From: Monoraphidium neglectum
Taxonomy: Eukaryota; Chlorophyta; Chlorophyceae; Sphaeropleales; Selenastraceae
Reading direction: 5' to 3'
DNA: 16,632 nt
Assembly: GCF_000611645.1 (NCBI RefSeq)
Contig: NW_014013246.1
Coordinates: 12,823-29,454, forward strand
The notes beneath the pieces are model-generated. The model had not been told where the DNA came from and made no database searches. It was given only the letters and a program-made list of their open reading frames with translations. Positions 9,501 through 16,632 of the stretch are shown here, piece after piece; positions within the stretch are counted from its first letter, which is position 1; each line of letters starts with the position of its first letter. A program made the position numbers and the translations under genes.

Positions 9501-12500
9501 GACAACCCGCACCCGGCCCACCTGGCCAAGCAATGTTTTGCGGTGCAGGCACGCTCTTGTTTTCACATTTTGGTCAAGCCTCATCCGTGGCTTGACACCA
9601 CACTTCCATCGCAGCTCTCATCCCTCATGCTTATGAATTCATTGCCCTGCCCGTCCCGCCCGTCCCCAAAGCCAACCTAATCGTTGTTAAACAAGTGCAT
9701 CTTGGACCAAACCGCGCCCTGGCGCTTGCTTTTTCACCCGCCCACGCTCGACCCTGAGCCATGCGCAACCTTGCGTAAGTATTACCCACAACACAACCCC
9801 TTGAGGGCACTCGGTTTCCACTCAAAAGCCGCGTAAGAAACCCTTCCATTCGCACCTCCCACGTACTGACCCTGCAGCGAGCCCTCTGTGGACTGCATTG
9901 AATCCTTGCCCCCAGCCGGCGGCGTCACCTTGCTGCTCAGCAGCGGCGCTTACGGGACACTCAGGGTGGAGGACGGGGAGCGCCTGCAGGTGCGGCAGAA
10001 TGGCGGTCAAACACGCTTTGACCTCGGCGACCTCATGCGGCGGAGCCTTCATGCGAAATTTGTTTCAGACGTCCCAACGCCAGCCCAGCGGAACAAGCTG
10101 CTTTCGCAACAACGTGACTCCGTCTCCTCCCGCAAGACTGCTGACCAGTTGCTCACAGCTCGAGTTGTCGCATTCGCATCGAAGGCTGGGCTCCTGGACC
10201 TTTCCTCTTCACCAGGGACTGCCCGAAGGCCACACGCGGCCCTGCTACCCGGTCCAGGCGCCCGGCGTGGGCCAGCATCGCGCCACCATCAGCCGCGACC
10301 AGGAGGCGCAGGCGCTGGAGAAGCGCCGCGCGGCGCTCGTCGCCGCGGCCACCAACGTGCAGGCGAGCGCGGCGAACCGCGCCTGCGGCCGGCCTTTTGC
10401 GCACTGCGTCAGGGCATCCAGGGATCTGAACAGACTGTCGGCCATCACCGCTTGTGGCCCTAACGCCCCTCCAGAGCCACACGACCTGTGAATCAGTCAT
10501 GGGAACCCATGTGTTCCTGCACATGCACACGCACACACGTACATACACACGCACGTGCGCGTTTGCAGGTCGCGCGCTGGCTTGGGGAGCGGCTTGCGCG
10601 GCCGTGCGCACTCAAGTACATCGCAGCCGCAGGGGACGTGCCGCTGACCTCCGACTGGCAGTCCGCGCTGCTGAATGGCAGGTGCGGGGCAGCTTCCTGT
10701 ATGAGGCATCAATGCACGCGCAAAGCGCACCTGACAGATGTATCTCTCCAATGGCAGGCTCCAGGCCCGCTTTGATTTTGGCTGTGCGTCAAAATCGGAT
10801 CACAGCCCCAGCACCTTGTCCTCGCCGGCACAATCTGTGTGTTGACTATTCACATATTGTGCTGGCAGCATTAATAAACGGTTCACCCGTCCGCAATCCC
10901 GACAGGGCGCTTTCTGAATTGAGGGAGGATAGGGAAGACGCCCTGCACGGCCGCGGCGCCTGCGCGGGCGACGGACTTATTGCTGAGTCAGCCAGCCCCA
11001 GCCAGGCCCCGCCCCCGACACCCCACCGGGAGGGCCCGCATGATCACAAGCCGCAGCAGCAGTTGCCGCAGCCGCACGGCGACGCAGTTGGCGCGCCCGC
11101 CGGCGCCGGCGGGGGCGGCGCCGCGGGCGGCGCGGACGCTTCGGAGGAGGGCGAGAGCCCGTCGGGGGCGGCGGCGGCGGCGGCGGAAGCTGAAGGGGCC
11201 GTGGCGGAAGCTGGAGGGGCGACGGGGGCTGCTGCTCGGGGGGAGGAGCGCGACCAAGGGTGGCCGGCTGCCGCTTGGTACCTCGCAGATCAGGTGGGGC
11301 GGGGCCGCACATGATGTGTGCGATGCTTTGGGCAGGCGTGTCAGAATGTCGTCTTGTTGGTGCTCGCCGCCGGCGCCTCGAGCGCTCCCCTTGCACCCTT
11401 GGCGCTTGATCGCCGGGCGGAGCCCCACTGCCCCCGCCTAGACGTAGCCGGTCGAGCAAAGCGTCCCTCCGACCAGGTAATAAATCCTTGCGAGTTGGCC
11501 TGAACCCAGATTCATCCAATAATCCTCAACATCGACCTTCCCCCTACGTGGCCGCCCGCATGGATGCGTTTGGGCGGGCCGTTGCCGTGTTCAGGGCCGC
11601 TACTGTGTGTGCAACCTGAGCGCCGCGCCCGTCAAGGAGGCGTTCGTTCCCCTTGGAGACTTTGTGGAGCAGGTGGGCCGCTGCAGCAACTGGCGGTGGG
11701 TGGGAGAGGGGCGGGGTGGGGGAGGTGCTGCGCCCGCCGCACCTTTTGGATGACATCACTCGTCATGTGACAGCACCAAGGCCCTGGCTCCTGGCATGAT
11801 GAGGACCCCTTTCACAGCGGGATTTCTGCGTGATGCTGCTGCTGGCCTTCCACCGCCGATCCAGCCAGGCGGGCCCAGGGGTGCAGGCCGCTGCACTGCA
11901 GGTAAGGATGGCACATTACCTGCCCATGACAAAAGCCACAAGCACGGCCCCACTTGGGGCAAACTCACCCACCCCCTAAATGGCACCCCCTTCCCTCCCC
12001 CAAATACATGCGGGCGGCTCGTCATGTCCGCAGGTCGCCCGCGTGCGCCAGCCGCTGGCCGCCTTCATCCGCCACCTTGAGGCTGCCGGCATCGACATGC
12101 GCAGGTGCTGACACGTTGCCCCGCCGAAACCCCGGGGCCGGCAGCTCCCGCCCCTGTTACCGGGGCCAGCCTCTGGCCTCGAAAATTCCTCAATCTTAGC
12201 AGGTGCAGCGCTGCGAACAGCGTGTGGCATTTGCGTGCTGTAGTTTGTTTCCTCGCTAGACAGCTGACGCTTCCTCATGCTGCTCTGTCATGCAGGGAGG
12301 AGCCGCGCCTGCTCGCATTCCACCAGAAGAACCGCGCCCCTGGCAGCTTCCTCGGCTCCTCCGAGGCCGCTGACGAGGCGTCCACGTCCGCGGCCGCTAC
12401 GCGGCAGCGCGCCGCTGCAGCAGCGGCGATCGGCACCCTCGCGTGGGGCTGCGTGCCGCTCCCGCTGCCCGTGCTGGCGCCGCCCGCCACGAACGTACGA

Positions 12501-12741
12501 CGGCGCCTGGCGGCCGTGCAGGCAGGGCGGCGAGGCGGGAAGGGGATGCGGCCGGCTGCGCAAGCGCGGGGCGAGGAGGGCACGCGGGCGGATTCTGCAC
12601 CCAAGGTAGCAGCCACGAGTGATAGCGGCGCGGTCGGGCCGTCGACGCCGGCGGCAGCGCAGCAGCCAGTCGGTGAACCTGTTGCCACGCCTGCGCATGC
12701 AGATGAGCACAAGCAGAAGCAGCAGAAACAGCCGCAACTGC

Positions 12742-12781
<40 letters not shown>

Positions 12782-14280
12782 ACCAGGCGAATTCAACATG
12801 CTCACCAAAACGTACGAGCAAACTAGCAGCCCCAGCACGCACAACGGCGGCGCCGCAGCCTCAGACGACTCCGCCGGCCCCCCCACGCCGCCCCCAGCGG
12901 CACCGGTGCCAGCGCCGCGCGGCGCTCCCGACACGGCCTCGCCGCCGCCACCGTCGCCGGTAGAGCCTGCGGCTGTCGCGCCCGCGCCGCGCGGCGGACG
13001 CGCGGCGCCGGGGGCCATACCCCTCTGGTGGCCTTGTGAGGTTATTGATCCGTGGTCCCCCCCTGGAAGCTTCCAGCTGCGGCTGCAGCACGTGATGGCG
13101 CTGCCGGACGCCGCGGACCTGCGGGCCTGTGTCCCGCCGAGCGCGCTCTGGCAGCTCATGGGGGTGCTGCGGCCCGGCGGCGCGCACGCCGCAGGCGGCG
13201 CCTGCGCGGCCTCGGCGGCCAGGGATCGTGCGGCGGCCAGCGAGGGCGCGGCGGCGCCGCCGTCGGAGGGGCGGCTGCTGCTGGTGCTGTGGTTTGGGGG
13301 CGGCGCCTTCGAGTGGCGGCGGGGCGGGGAGCTGCTGCCCTTTGGGGAGTACAGGCGGATGATGGAAGGTGGGCAGGCGGTCCGATGACTCCTCTTACTA
13401 GTTGCGGCTGCATGCACCATTGGGCGAGGTTTGACGGCTGCTGCACACACTCGGTAATGACCGCTATCAGCACCACCTCACACATGCTGATGGATACGAT
13501 TTGCAAGTCGCGACAACAGCGATATGCCCCCATTCTCAACATCCTCAGGCCATGCCAAGCTGCTGCGGCAACAGGGCTTACTGCCCAAGCTGTACCCCGC
13601 CGCCTTGGCGGAGGCGGCCGCCGCCGCGAAGCTGCTGGGCAGCTTCCGCGCCCGCGGCCGGCACCTGCTCATGCCACAGGCCGAGGCGGACCGTCTGTTC
13701 CCGCGGCCGCCCGAGCAGGAGCCGTCGCTGCAACCGGCAGTGGCGGCGGCGGCAGCGGCGTCAGCGGCGGCATCAACGTCGGCGGCGCCCACCGCTACGC
13801 CCGCGGCGGCCGGGGCTTTGGGTCCCGCAAATTCGCGGGACAGCGGGCCCGCGCCGAAGCGTCCGAAGGGCTCAAATTCAGCAGACAAGGCATATAGCGC
13901 AGCCCTGGCGGCCGCCGCGGCTCCAGAGGCCATTGGAGCGCAGTGCGGCGGTGCGCGCTGCGGCGCGTGTCGCACATGCGCATACACGCACCTGAACCTG
14001 CCATGTGTTGGCGCCCAGGTGAGTCTGAGTCCTCAATGAATGAATGCTCTGAGCGCCGCAGCAGTGCCGTGCCGCCTGTTCGCACCAGCACGCCTCGGTG
14101 AGCGACCGACAGGCTACCCTCATGCGGCCCCTTCTGCAGGGCGGCTCGTCTTCAACAAGGGAGCGGGGACTGCAGGGCACAGCTGCGGCTGCCTGCATGG
14201 GATCCCCGGGCCAGGCGGTGCGGGCGGGGCCTGTAGCAAACGCAGCGGCGCTGCTTGCCTTGCTGGGGGGCCAGGTGACT

Positions 14281-14311
<31 letters not shown>

Positions 14312-14495
14312 TGCAGCAGCAGCAGCAGCAGATTCAGCAGCAGCAGCTGCAACAGCAGCAGCTGCAGCTGCAGCAGCATCAGCAGCAGCAGCAGCAGCAG
14401 CTGCAGCTCCAGCAGCAGCAGCAGCAGCTGCAGCTCCAGCAGCAGCAGCTTCAACAGCAGCAGCTCCAGCAGCAGCAGCTTCAACAGCAGCAGCC

Positions 14496-14563
<68 letters not shown>

Positions 14564-16365
14564 TTCAGCAGCAGCAGAAGCAGCAGCAGCAGCTTCAGCA
14601 GCAGCAGCAGCTTCAGCAGCAGCAGCAGCTGCAGCAGCAGCGCGCAGGGCAAACTCAGCTGCAGCTGCAGGTCCAGCGGGGGTTGGCGCAGCAACAGCAG
14701 CAGCAGCCCGGCCTGGGGCAGCTGCTGCTGCGACTGCTGGGGTGCGGTTCCTTGGACGGCTGGCATGCAGCCGCCGCACGCGCGATCGCGCCCGCAGCAC
14801 AGGTCCAGGCGCTGACGCAGCGGCTGTCGGTGGAACCAACCTCGGCGCCCACGGCAGTGCAGGCAGGCGACGCAGCCACGCAGGCACAGCCGCAGCCGCA
14901 GGTGCAGCCGCAAGCCCAGCCGCAAGCCCAGCCGCAATCGCAGGCGCAGGTGCAGGCGCAGGTGCAAGTGCAGGTGCGGGCGCAGGTGCAGAGAAGCTCA
15001 GCTGAGGATTGCGACGATTGGATGGAGCTGGACGCCTCGTCCCTGCTGGCGCCGCTGGCCGTCCAGTGCCAGGCGCCACAGCCGACGGCAGCAGGGACGG
15101 CTGGGGCAGCCCCGCAGCCGCACAGGCAGCAAGGGCAGGGGCAGGCGGCGCGCGGCGCGCCGCCCACGCAGAGCGGCGATGGCGCGGCGTCGGACGCGCA
15201 GCAGAGGTACGCGGGGCGTCGGACGGGTTCTGGCCCCTGAGTCTGGGATTCCCTCATGCTGTGCCCTTGCATGCAGCCAGGGACATCACATCATGTGCAC
15301 CTATCTTCCGTGGCGGTCCAGCATGCATCGCACAAATGACATGGGCGCCTGCATGTGCCTGCAGGTGCATGCGCTGCGAGGGCTGCGCCCAGACCAGCGG
15401 CAGCCAGCGCAGGCTCTGCCTGATGGCCCGCGCCCGCGAGGCGGCGGCCGCCGGCTCGGAGGGCGGGCTGCTCGCCGCGCGCGGCGAGGGCGCGGTGGGC
15501 GCGCGCGTGAGCGTCTGGTGGCCGCTGGAGGAGGGATGGTTCAAGGGAGTGGTGAGCGTGGGCGCGTCGGGGTCGGTTGGCTTGCCGTGCGTCGTGGGGG
15601 TTTGGGGGCAGTTGCGGGCCGCGTGGTGTGTGCAGATAGGGTGAAGTGCACACGCATAGCGGTGGGGGTGTGTTTGTTGGGGGTGAAGGGTAGCCCGGCG
15701 CGTGGCAACTTAAACTGAGCGGTGCACTCGGCATGGAGGACCCGGCGGAGCACAAGCGCTGCAGCCCCTGTTCCTGCACACAACTAATGCGCGATCAAAC
15801 GCGCTGGCCGGAGCAGTCATAATTGTTGGCTAGCAAACGCTCTATAAGGGGGCAGTACTGCACTAGAGTCAAGCCGCTGGCAGTTCCTAGAGCTGAGGGC
15901 CTGCTGACGGGGTCAACCACGGGCTGGTTTCATCTGAGGACGACAGCCTCCGCGAGTAAGAGGGTGCATTCCGTGATGCAACCGCACCATTTGTAGATGT
16001 TCCGTACGACGCTCAGGCCCGGCGGTGCACCGGAAGCCGCGCCACTTGCGGCCACGCCGCCCACCTGGCCGCCACGTGAAGCGAAGCAGCACAAGCAGCA
16101 GCAGCCTCCTCGACGCACACACCTTACCCGTGGAACACCAGCCTCTACGCAATTAGCATCGCCTGCGTGTTTCTATTGTTATAAAAGCATTTGGCAGATG
16201 CGCGACTGCGCTTGTTGCGCGTCCCAGCACCCTTGACACACTCGTCGATCTCAGGGCCTGTTCAGCGGCCATGCTCGAGCGTACATTGCCACATTCGATG
16301 GGCTCTTTGAGAGCGCCATCCCTGCGCGGTTACGCGCCCGCTGCCTGGCCCGCGCACGGCCTTAG
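6554..16365 (+). CDS. C5 DNA methyltransferase-like protein with PWWP-, CXXC- and Tudor-like modules (about 21 exons)
   Basis: Exons: 6554-6610, 6841-6891, 7118-7186, 7481-7549, 7854-7940, 8088-8248, 8518-8629, 9026-9090, 9359-9442, 9878-9989, 10216-10356, 10569-10681, 10906-11293, 11595-11672, 11818-11901, 12034-12104, 12296-13368, 13549-14018, 14140-15206, 15365-15551 and 16255-16365 (4650 nt, 1549 residues). All phases agree, all acceptors are CAG, and 17 of 20 donors start GTG. The order is MTase core (1-350), linker and conserved tail (375-580), low complexity with Q12, PWWP-like (822-938), CXXC-like knuckle (1076-1091), polyQ (1143-1263), second knuckle (1452-1469), Tudor-like (1496-1549). 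Such proteins methylate or bind CpG DNA in chromatin. Here the catalytic motifs are degenerate, so a reader or scaffold role is likelier; this is inference. Least certain: the start of exon 6 (alternative 8184) and everything after 15551. The ATG sits six residues before motif I; a CAG just upstream (6550-6552) could be an acceptor for an earlier exon. Confidence 0.72.
8630..9025 (+). other. Long intron 7 of gene B, no feature seen
   Basis: This 396-base intron runs between the motif VIII exon and the Cys-rich exon. A possible mini-exon at about 8909-8953 (acceptor TTGCAG, then CACTCG) hits a stop in the required frame, so it was left out. Composition is less GC-rich than the exons. Confidence 0.5.
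9026..9090 (+). other. Cys-rich exon in the target-recognition region of the methyltransferase
   Basis: This exon encodes residues 203-223, with Cys at 207, 211, 219 and 222 (C-x3-C-x7-C-x2-C, ending DCWECF). It lies after motif VIII, where C5-MTases carry their variable target-recognition domain. The spacing suggests a small metal-binding knuckle. From general memory, related algal/protist MTases have a C-x3-C...CYEC block at this point; that needs an alignment to confirm. Confidence 0.6.
9443..9877 (+). other. Long intron 9 of gene B, no feature seen
   Basis: This 435-base intron starts with donor GTGGGG and ends in CCTGCAG. It joins the FALD strand (phase 2) to the exon carrying LRVEDGERLQ. 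Frames across it lack any methyltransferase block, and no repeat or RNA gene is apparent. Confidence 0.5.
10906..11293 (+). other. Acidic, Gly/Ala-rich linker ending in a conserved GWPAAAWYL block (exon 13)
   Basis: The exon joins in phase 2 after LLNG to RALSELREDREDALHGRG, then runs through Pro/His/Gln-rich and Gly/Ala/Glu-rich low complexity. It ends GWPAAAWYLADQ (residues 492-503). A W-P-x-A-A-W block shortly after motif X seems, from memory, to be a feature of algal C5-MTases of this kind and continues naturally into the next exon (GRYCVCNLS). The low-complexity middle is probably disordered. Confidence 0.6.
11336..11476 (+). other. Possible cassette exon inside intron 13
   Basis: This 141-base stretch is bounded by TTTGGGCAG and GACCAG/GTAATA. 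It is stop-free in the required phase 0 (47 codons, from ACQNVVLLVL to KRPSDQ). Including it would keep the frame between WYLADQ and GRYCVC. No family resemblance is seen, and the flanking blocks look contiguous without it, so the main model skips it. Confidence 0.3.
11595..12104 (+). other. Conserved post-catalytic region of gene B (exons 14-16)
   Basis: Three phase-compatible exons encode residues 504-581: GRYCVCNLSAAPVKEAFVPLGDFVEQ, then a helix-like CVMLLLAFHRRSSQ segment, then VARVRQPLAAFIRHLEAAGIDMR. The G-R-x-x-V-x-x-S...PLG-(D/E)-F pattern follows the WPAAAWYL block and is probably an extension of the methyltransferase fold. Exon 15 has the one canonical GTAAGG donor. Its function is unknown. 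Confidence 0.6.
12744..12779 (+). repeat. Pure (CAG)12 coding polyglutamine, first tract
   Basis: Twelve uninterrupted CAG codons lie within exon 17, after a Lys/Gln-rich run (KQKQQKQPQLRQ). They sit in a long disordered Ala/Pro/Ser-rich linker (about residues 590-815) that leads to the PWWP-like domain. Confidence 0.95.
13017..13368 (+). other. PWWP-like domain (exon 17, residues about 822-938)
   Basis: IPLWWPCEVIDPWSPP (822-837) matches the signature start of PWWP domains (P-W-W-P-x-x-V-x-D). After an insertion of about 70 residues rich in Ala and Gly comes LLLVLWFGGGAFEW (908-921) and GGELLPFGEYRRMM. This is the usual V-x-F-F-G-x-x-x-x-x-W ... LLPF close of the domain. PWWP domains read histone H3K36 methylation and bind DNA, and they occur in DNMT3 enzymes N-terminal to the catalytic part. 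Here the order is reversed. Confidence 0.7.
13959..14006 (+). other. CXXC-like Cys knuckle 1 (exon 18)
   Basis: Residues 1076-1091 read C-x2-C-x2-C-x8-C (CGACRTCAYTHLNLPC), preceded by Cys1071. C-G-x-C-x-x-C is the start of CXXC-type zinc fingers, which bind unmethylated CpG. The exon ends 12 bases later at a GTGAGT donor. The second half of a classical CXXC finger is not found directly downstream; a similar knuckle reappears about 360 residues later. Confidence 0.55.
14281..14640 (+). repeat. Long CAG/CAA-rich polyglutamine tract, second tract
   Basis: About 120 codons, mostly CAG, encode Gln with scattered Leu (CTG, CTC, CTT), Lys and His (residues 1143-1262). The frame is fixed by the flanking exon 19 coding sequence. 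The other two frames read as poly-Ala or poly-Ser and the reverse strand as poly-Leu or poly-Ala; those long frames are artefacts of the repeat. CTGCAG and CAGCTC sub-units recur, so the tract probably grew by slippage of (CAG)n(CTG) blocks. A Q/L-rich coiled coil is possible. Confidence 0.95.
14881..14997 (+). repeat. Q-(A/P/V) alternating repeat region
   Basis: After the polyQ tract, exon 19 carries an alternating Gln-x pattern (QAQPQPQVQPQAQ..., then QVQAQVQVQVRAQVQ) in tandem 6- and 12-base units. It ends before a short acidic segment, SSAEDCDDWMELDASSLL. Such regions are usually disordered. The acidic patch could be a short interaction motif. Confidence 0.8.
15366..15419 (+). other. CXXC-like Cys knuckle 2 (exon 20)
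   Basis: The exon joins in phase 2 (AG/G) after DAQQ and reads RCMRCEGCAQTSGSQRRLC, with Cys at 1452, 1455, 1458 and 1469 (C-x2-C-x2-C-x10-C). The spacing is close to that of knuckle 1. It may be a second metal-binding knuckle or the partner half of a split zinc finger. Confidence 0.5.
15552..16254 (+). other. 703-base proposed last intron of gene B, or gene B 3' UTR plus a promoter
   Basis: This is more than twice the typical intron length in the window (121-435 bases). It contains two TATA-like boxes, TATAAG at 15843-15848 and TATAAAA at 16180-16186, and no TGTAA that I could find. If the donor at 15552 is not used, translation runs another 30 codons to TGA at 15642-15644. No protein-coding resemblance is seen inside. 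Confidence 0.45.
16180..16186 (+). promoter_or_regulatory. Candidate TATA box (TATAAAA)
   Basis: A perfect TATAAAA lies about 90 bases before the ATG at 16271, a fitting distance for a short 5' UTR. It could drive a third gene that runs off the right edge, or it may be chance inside an AT-richer intron. Confidence 0.3.
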
Positions 16366-16632
16366 GCAGCAGCAACGGCGTATGAGGGCCGCCTGGAGGC
16401 CCAGGCTCACGCCAGCTGCCGTAGCAGAGGAAAAGGATGCGGCACCAAGCAGCAGTGGCCGCGGCGGCAGCGGCGGCGCCGACGCGCCATGGCGGCGGCC
16501 AGGCGCGCCCGCGACGCAGTACGACGTGCTCCATGGCATAGCGCGGCAGTACTCAAAGGGCCGCGTCTCCATCCCAGACAGCGCCCTCGAGAGCCTCTTC
16601 GACCTGGACGGCGAGGGCGCGCCGTCCCCGCC
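16271..16632 (+). CDS. Alternative: 5' part of a third gene, or continuation of gene B, open to the window edge
   Basis: One frame is open from ATG 16271 to the last base (120 codons, no stop). Its start (MLERTLPHSMGSLRAPSLRG and about 30 further residues) is rich in Arg, Ser and Ala and nearly free of acidic residues, like an organelle transit peptide. It ends YDVLHGIARQYSKGRVSIPDSALESLFDLDGEGAPSP, which looks like genuine folded protein with high GC3. I do not recognise the family. The same frame could instead be reached from gene B by splicing 16328 to 16405 (76-base intron, in phase), giving ESAIPAR then LTPAAVAEEKDA. These two readings exclude each other, and both exclude the TAG-terminated last exon. 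Confidence 0.4.
   Translation, partial: MLERTLPHSMGSLRAPSLRGYAPAAWPAHGLRQQQRRMRAAWRPRLTPAAVAEEKDAAPSSSGRGGSGGADAPWRRPGAPATQYDVLHGIARQYSKGRVSIPDSALESLFDLDGEGAPSP

Larger units (their letters stand above)
6554..10681 (+). other. C5-methyltransferase domain, motifs I to X (exons 1-12)
   Basis: Motif I is intact (SLFTGCGGLDLGL, residues 5-17), followed by the SAM-pocket acidic block QCESDPGAQQ (27-36) and motif III PDVCGLRALPE (49-59). Motif IV reads APPAAAS (67-73) where the family has (F/P)PCxxxS. Motif VI reads VPWVLLEL (104-111) where ENV is expected. Further blocks are DLEGLGYR (157-164), WAQREVCAAGFGAPLAERRVYLLASRHGDARDVLL (166-200, motif VIII region), a Cys cluster (207-222), a FALD strand (243-246), motif IX LRVEDGERLQGLPEG (280-294) and motif X region RRAALVAAATNVARWLGERL (326-345), where RWxLxGNAVxV is expected. 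The order and spacing are those of a C5-MTase, so homology is firm. Loss of the nucleophilic Cys, ENV Asn and GNAV argues against normal catalysis. Confidence 0.8.
15498..16365 (+). other. Tudor-like segment, split by a long intron
   Basis: Exon 20 ends with GARVSVWWPLEEGWFKGV (residues 1496-1513), the typical first strands of Tudor-like domains that read V-x-W-P-L-x-x-x-W-(Y/F)-x-G-x-V. The second half is proposed in exon 16255-16365: GLFSGHARAYIATFDGLFESAIPARLR, with A-x-x-A-x-F-D-G like the Y-D-D-G strand, ending at TAG 16363-16365. Both the GTGAGC donor and the CTCAG acceptor are good and in phase 0. Tudor domains bind methylated Lys or Arg. Confidence for the first half is higher than for the last exon. 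Confidence 0.5.

Noticed and set aside
10758..10845. End of the methyltransferase gene here, with PWWP and later exons as a separate gene
   Set aside because: No TGTAA follows, and exons 13-16 carry blocks that look like the natural continuation of this MTase type (WPAAAWYL, GRYCVCNLS...PLGDF) with agreeing phases. Kept only as a possible isoform.
12275..13450. 391-codon reverse-strand open frame opposite exon 17
   Set aside because: High GC makes antisense frames long. It has a poly-Cys run from CTG repeats and no domain, whereas the forward frame holds the PWWP-like domain.
14120..15079. Long reverse-strand open frame of Ala-rich protein (and overlapping forward poly-Ala and reverse poly-Leu frames)
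   Set aside because: It is the complement or frame-shift of the CAG tract. Only the forward polyQ frame joins neighbouring exons in phase and continues into non-repetitive coding sequence.
16329..16365. A 37-base intron joining the Tudor-like exon to the open right-hand frame
   Set aside because: It is in phase but shorter than any intron here (minimum 121). The 76-base alternative ending at 16404 is less unlikely.

Overview
The window looks like nuclear DNA of a GC-rich green alga (Chlorophyta, Chlamydomonas-like or Sphaeroplealean). Evidence: very high GC in codon third positions, many short introns with GTG-type donors and CAG acceptors, long CAG-coded polyglutamine and alanine-rich low complexity, TG/CA microsatellites inside introns, and a TGTAA element (the usual green-algal polyadenylation signal) after the first gene. 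I see no prokaryotic operon, CRISPR array, tRNA, rRNA or transposase gene. The species cannot be named from the sequence.

Two multi-exon genes, both on the + strand, explain nearly all the coding signal. Gene A (36-5104, 7 exons, about 1174 residues) is a secreted subtilisin-family (S8) serine protease. It has a signal peptide, an I9-like propeptide and a complete Asp/His/Asn/Ser catalytic set, followed by five bacterial-style Ig-like repeats and a fibronectin-III-like domain. The whole repeat tail lies in one 2-kb intronless exon. A 1.45-kb untranslated/intergenic stretch follows.

Gene B (6554 to at least 15551, probably to 16365 or beyond; about 21 exons, about 1549 residues) starts with a DNA cytosine-5 methyltransferase core cut into very small exons. 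It continues through an algal-type post-catalytic region, a PWWP-like domain, two Cys-rich CXXC-like knuckles separated by a polyglutamine tract, and a Tudor-like segment. Intron phases agree at every junction, which supports a single polypeptide. The methyltransferase fold is recognisable, but several catalytic motifs are altered: motif IV Cys to Ala, ENV to EL, the Arg-rich motif VIII reduced, and GNAV to AAAT. The protein reads like a chromatin-targeted pseudo-methyltransferase. This is the most interesting object in the window.

The last kilobase is ambiguous. It holds either the terminal exon(s) of gene B after an unusually long intron, or a TATA box and the start of a third gene with a transit-peptide-like N-terminus. 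All exon boundaries were read by eye from splice consensus, phase and family resemblance; transcripts would settle them.
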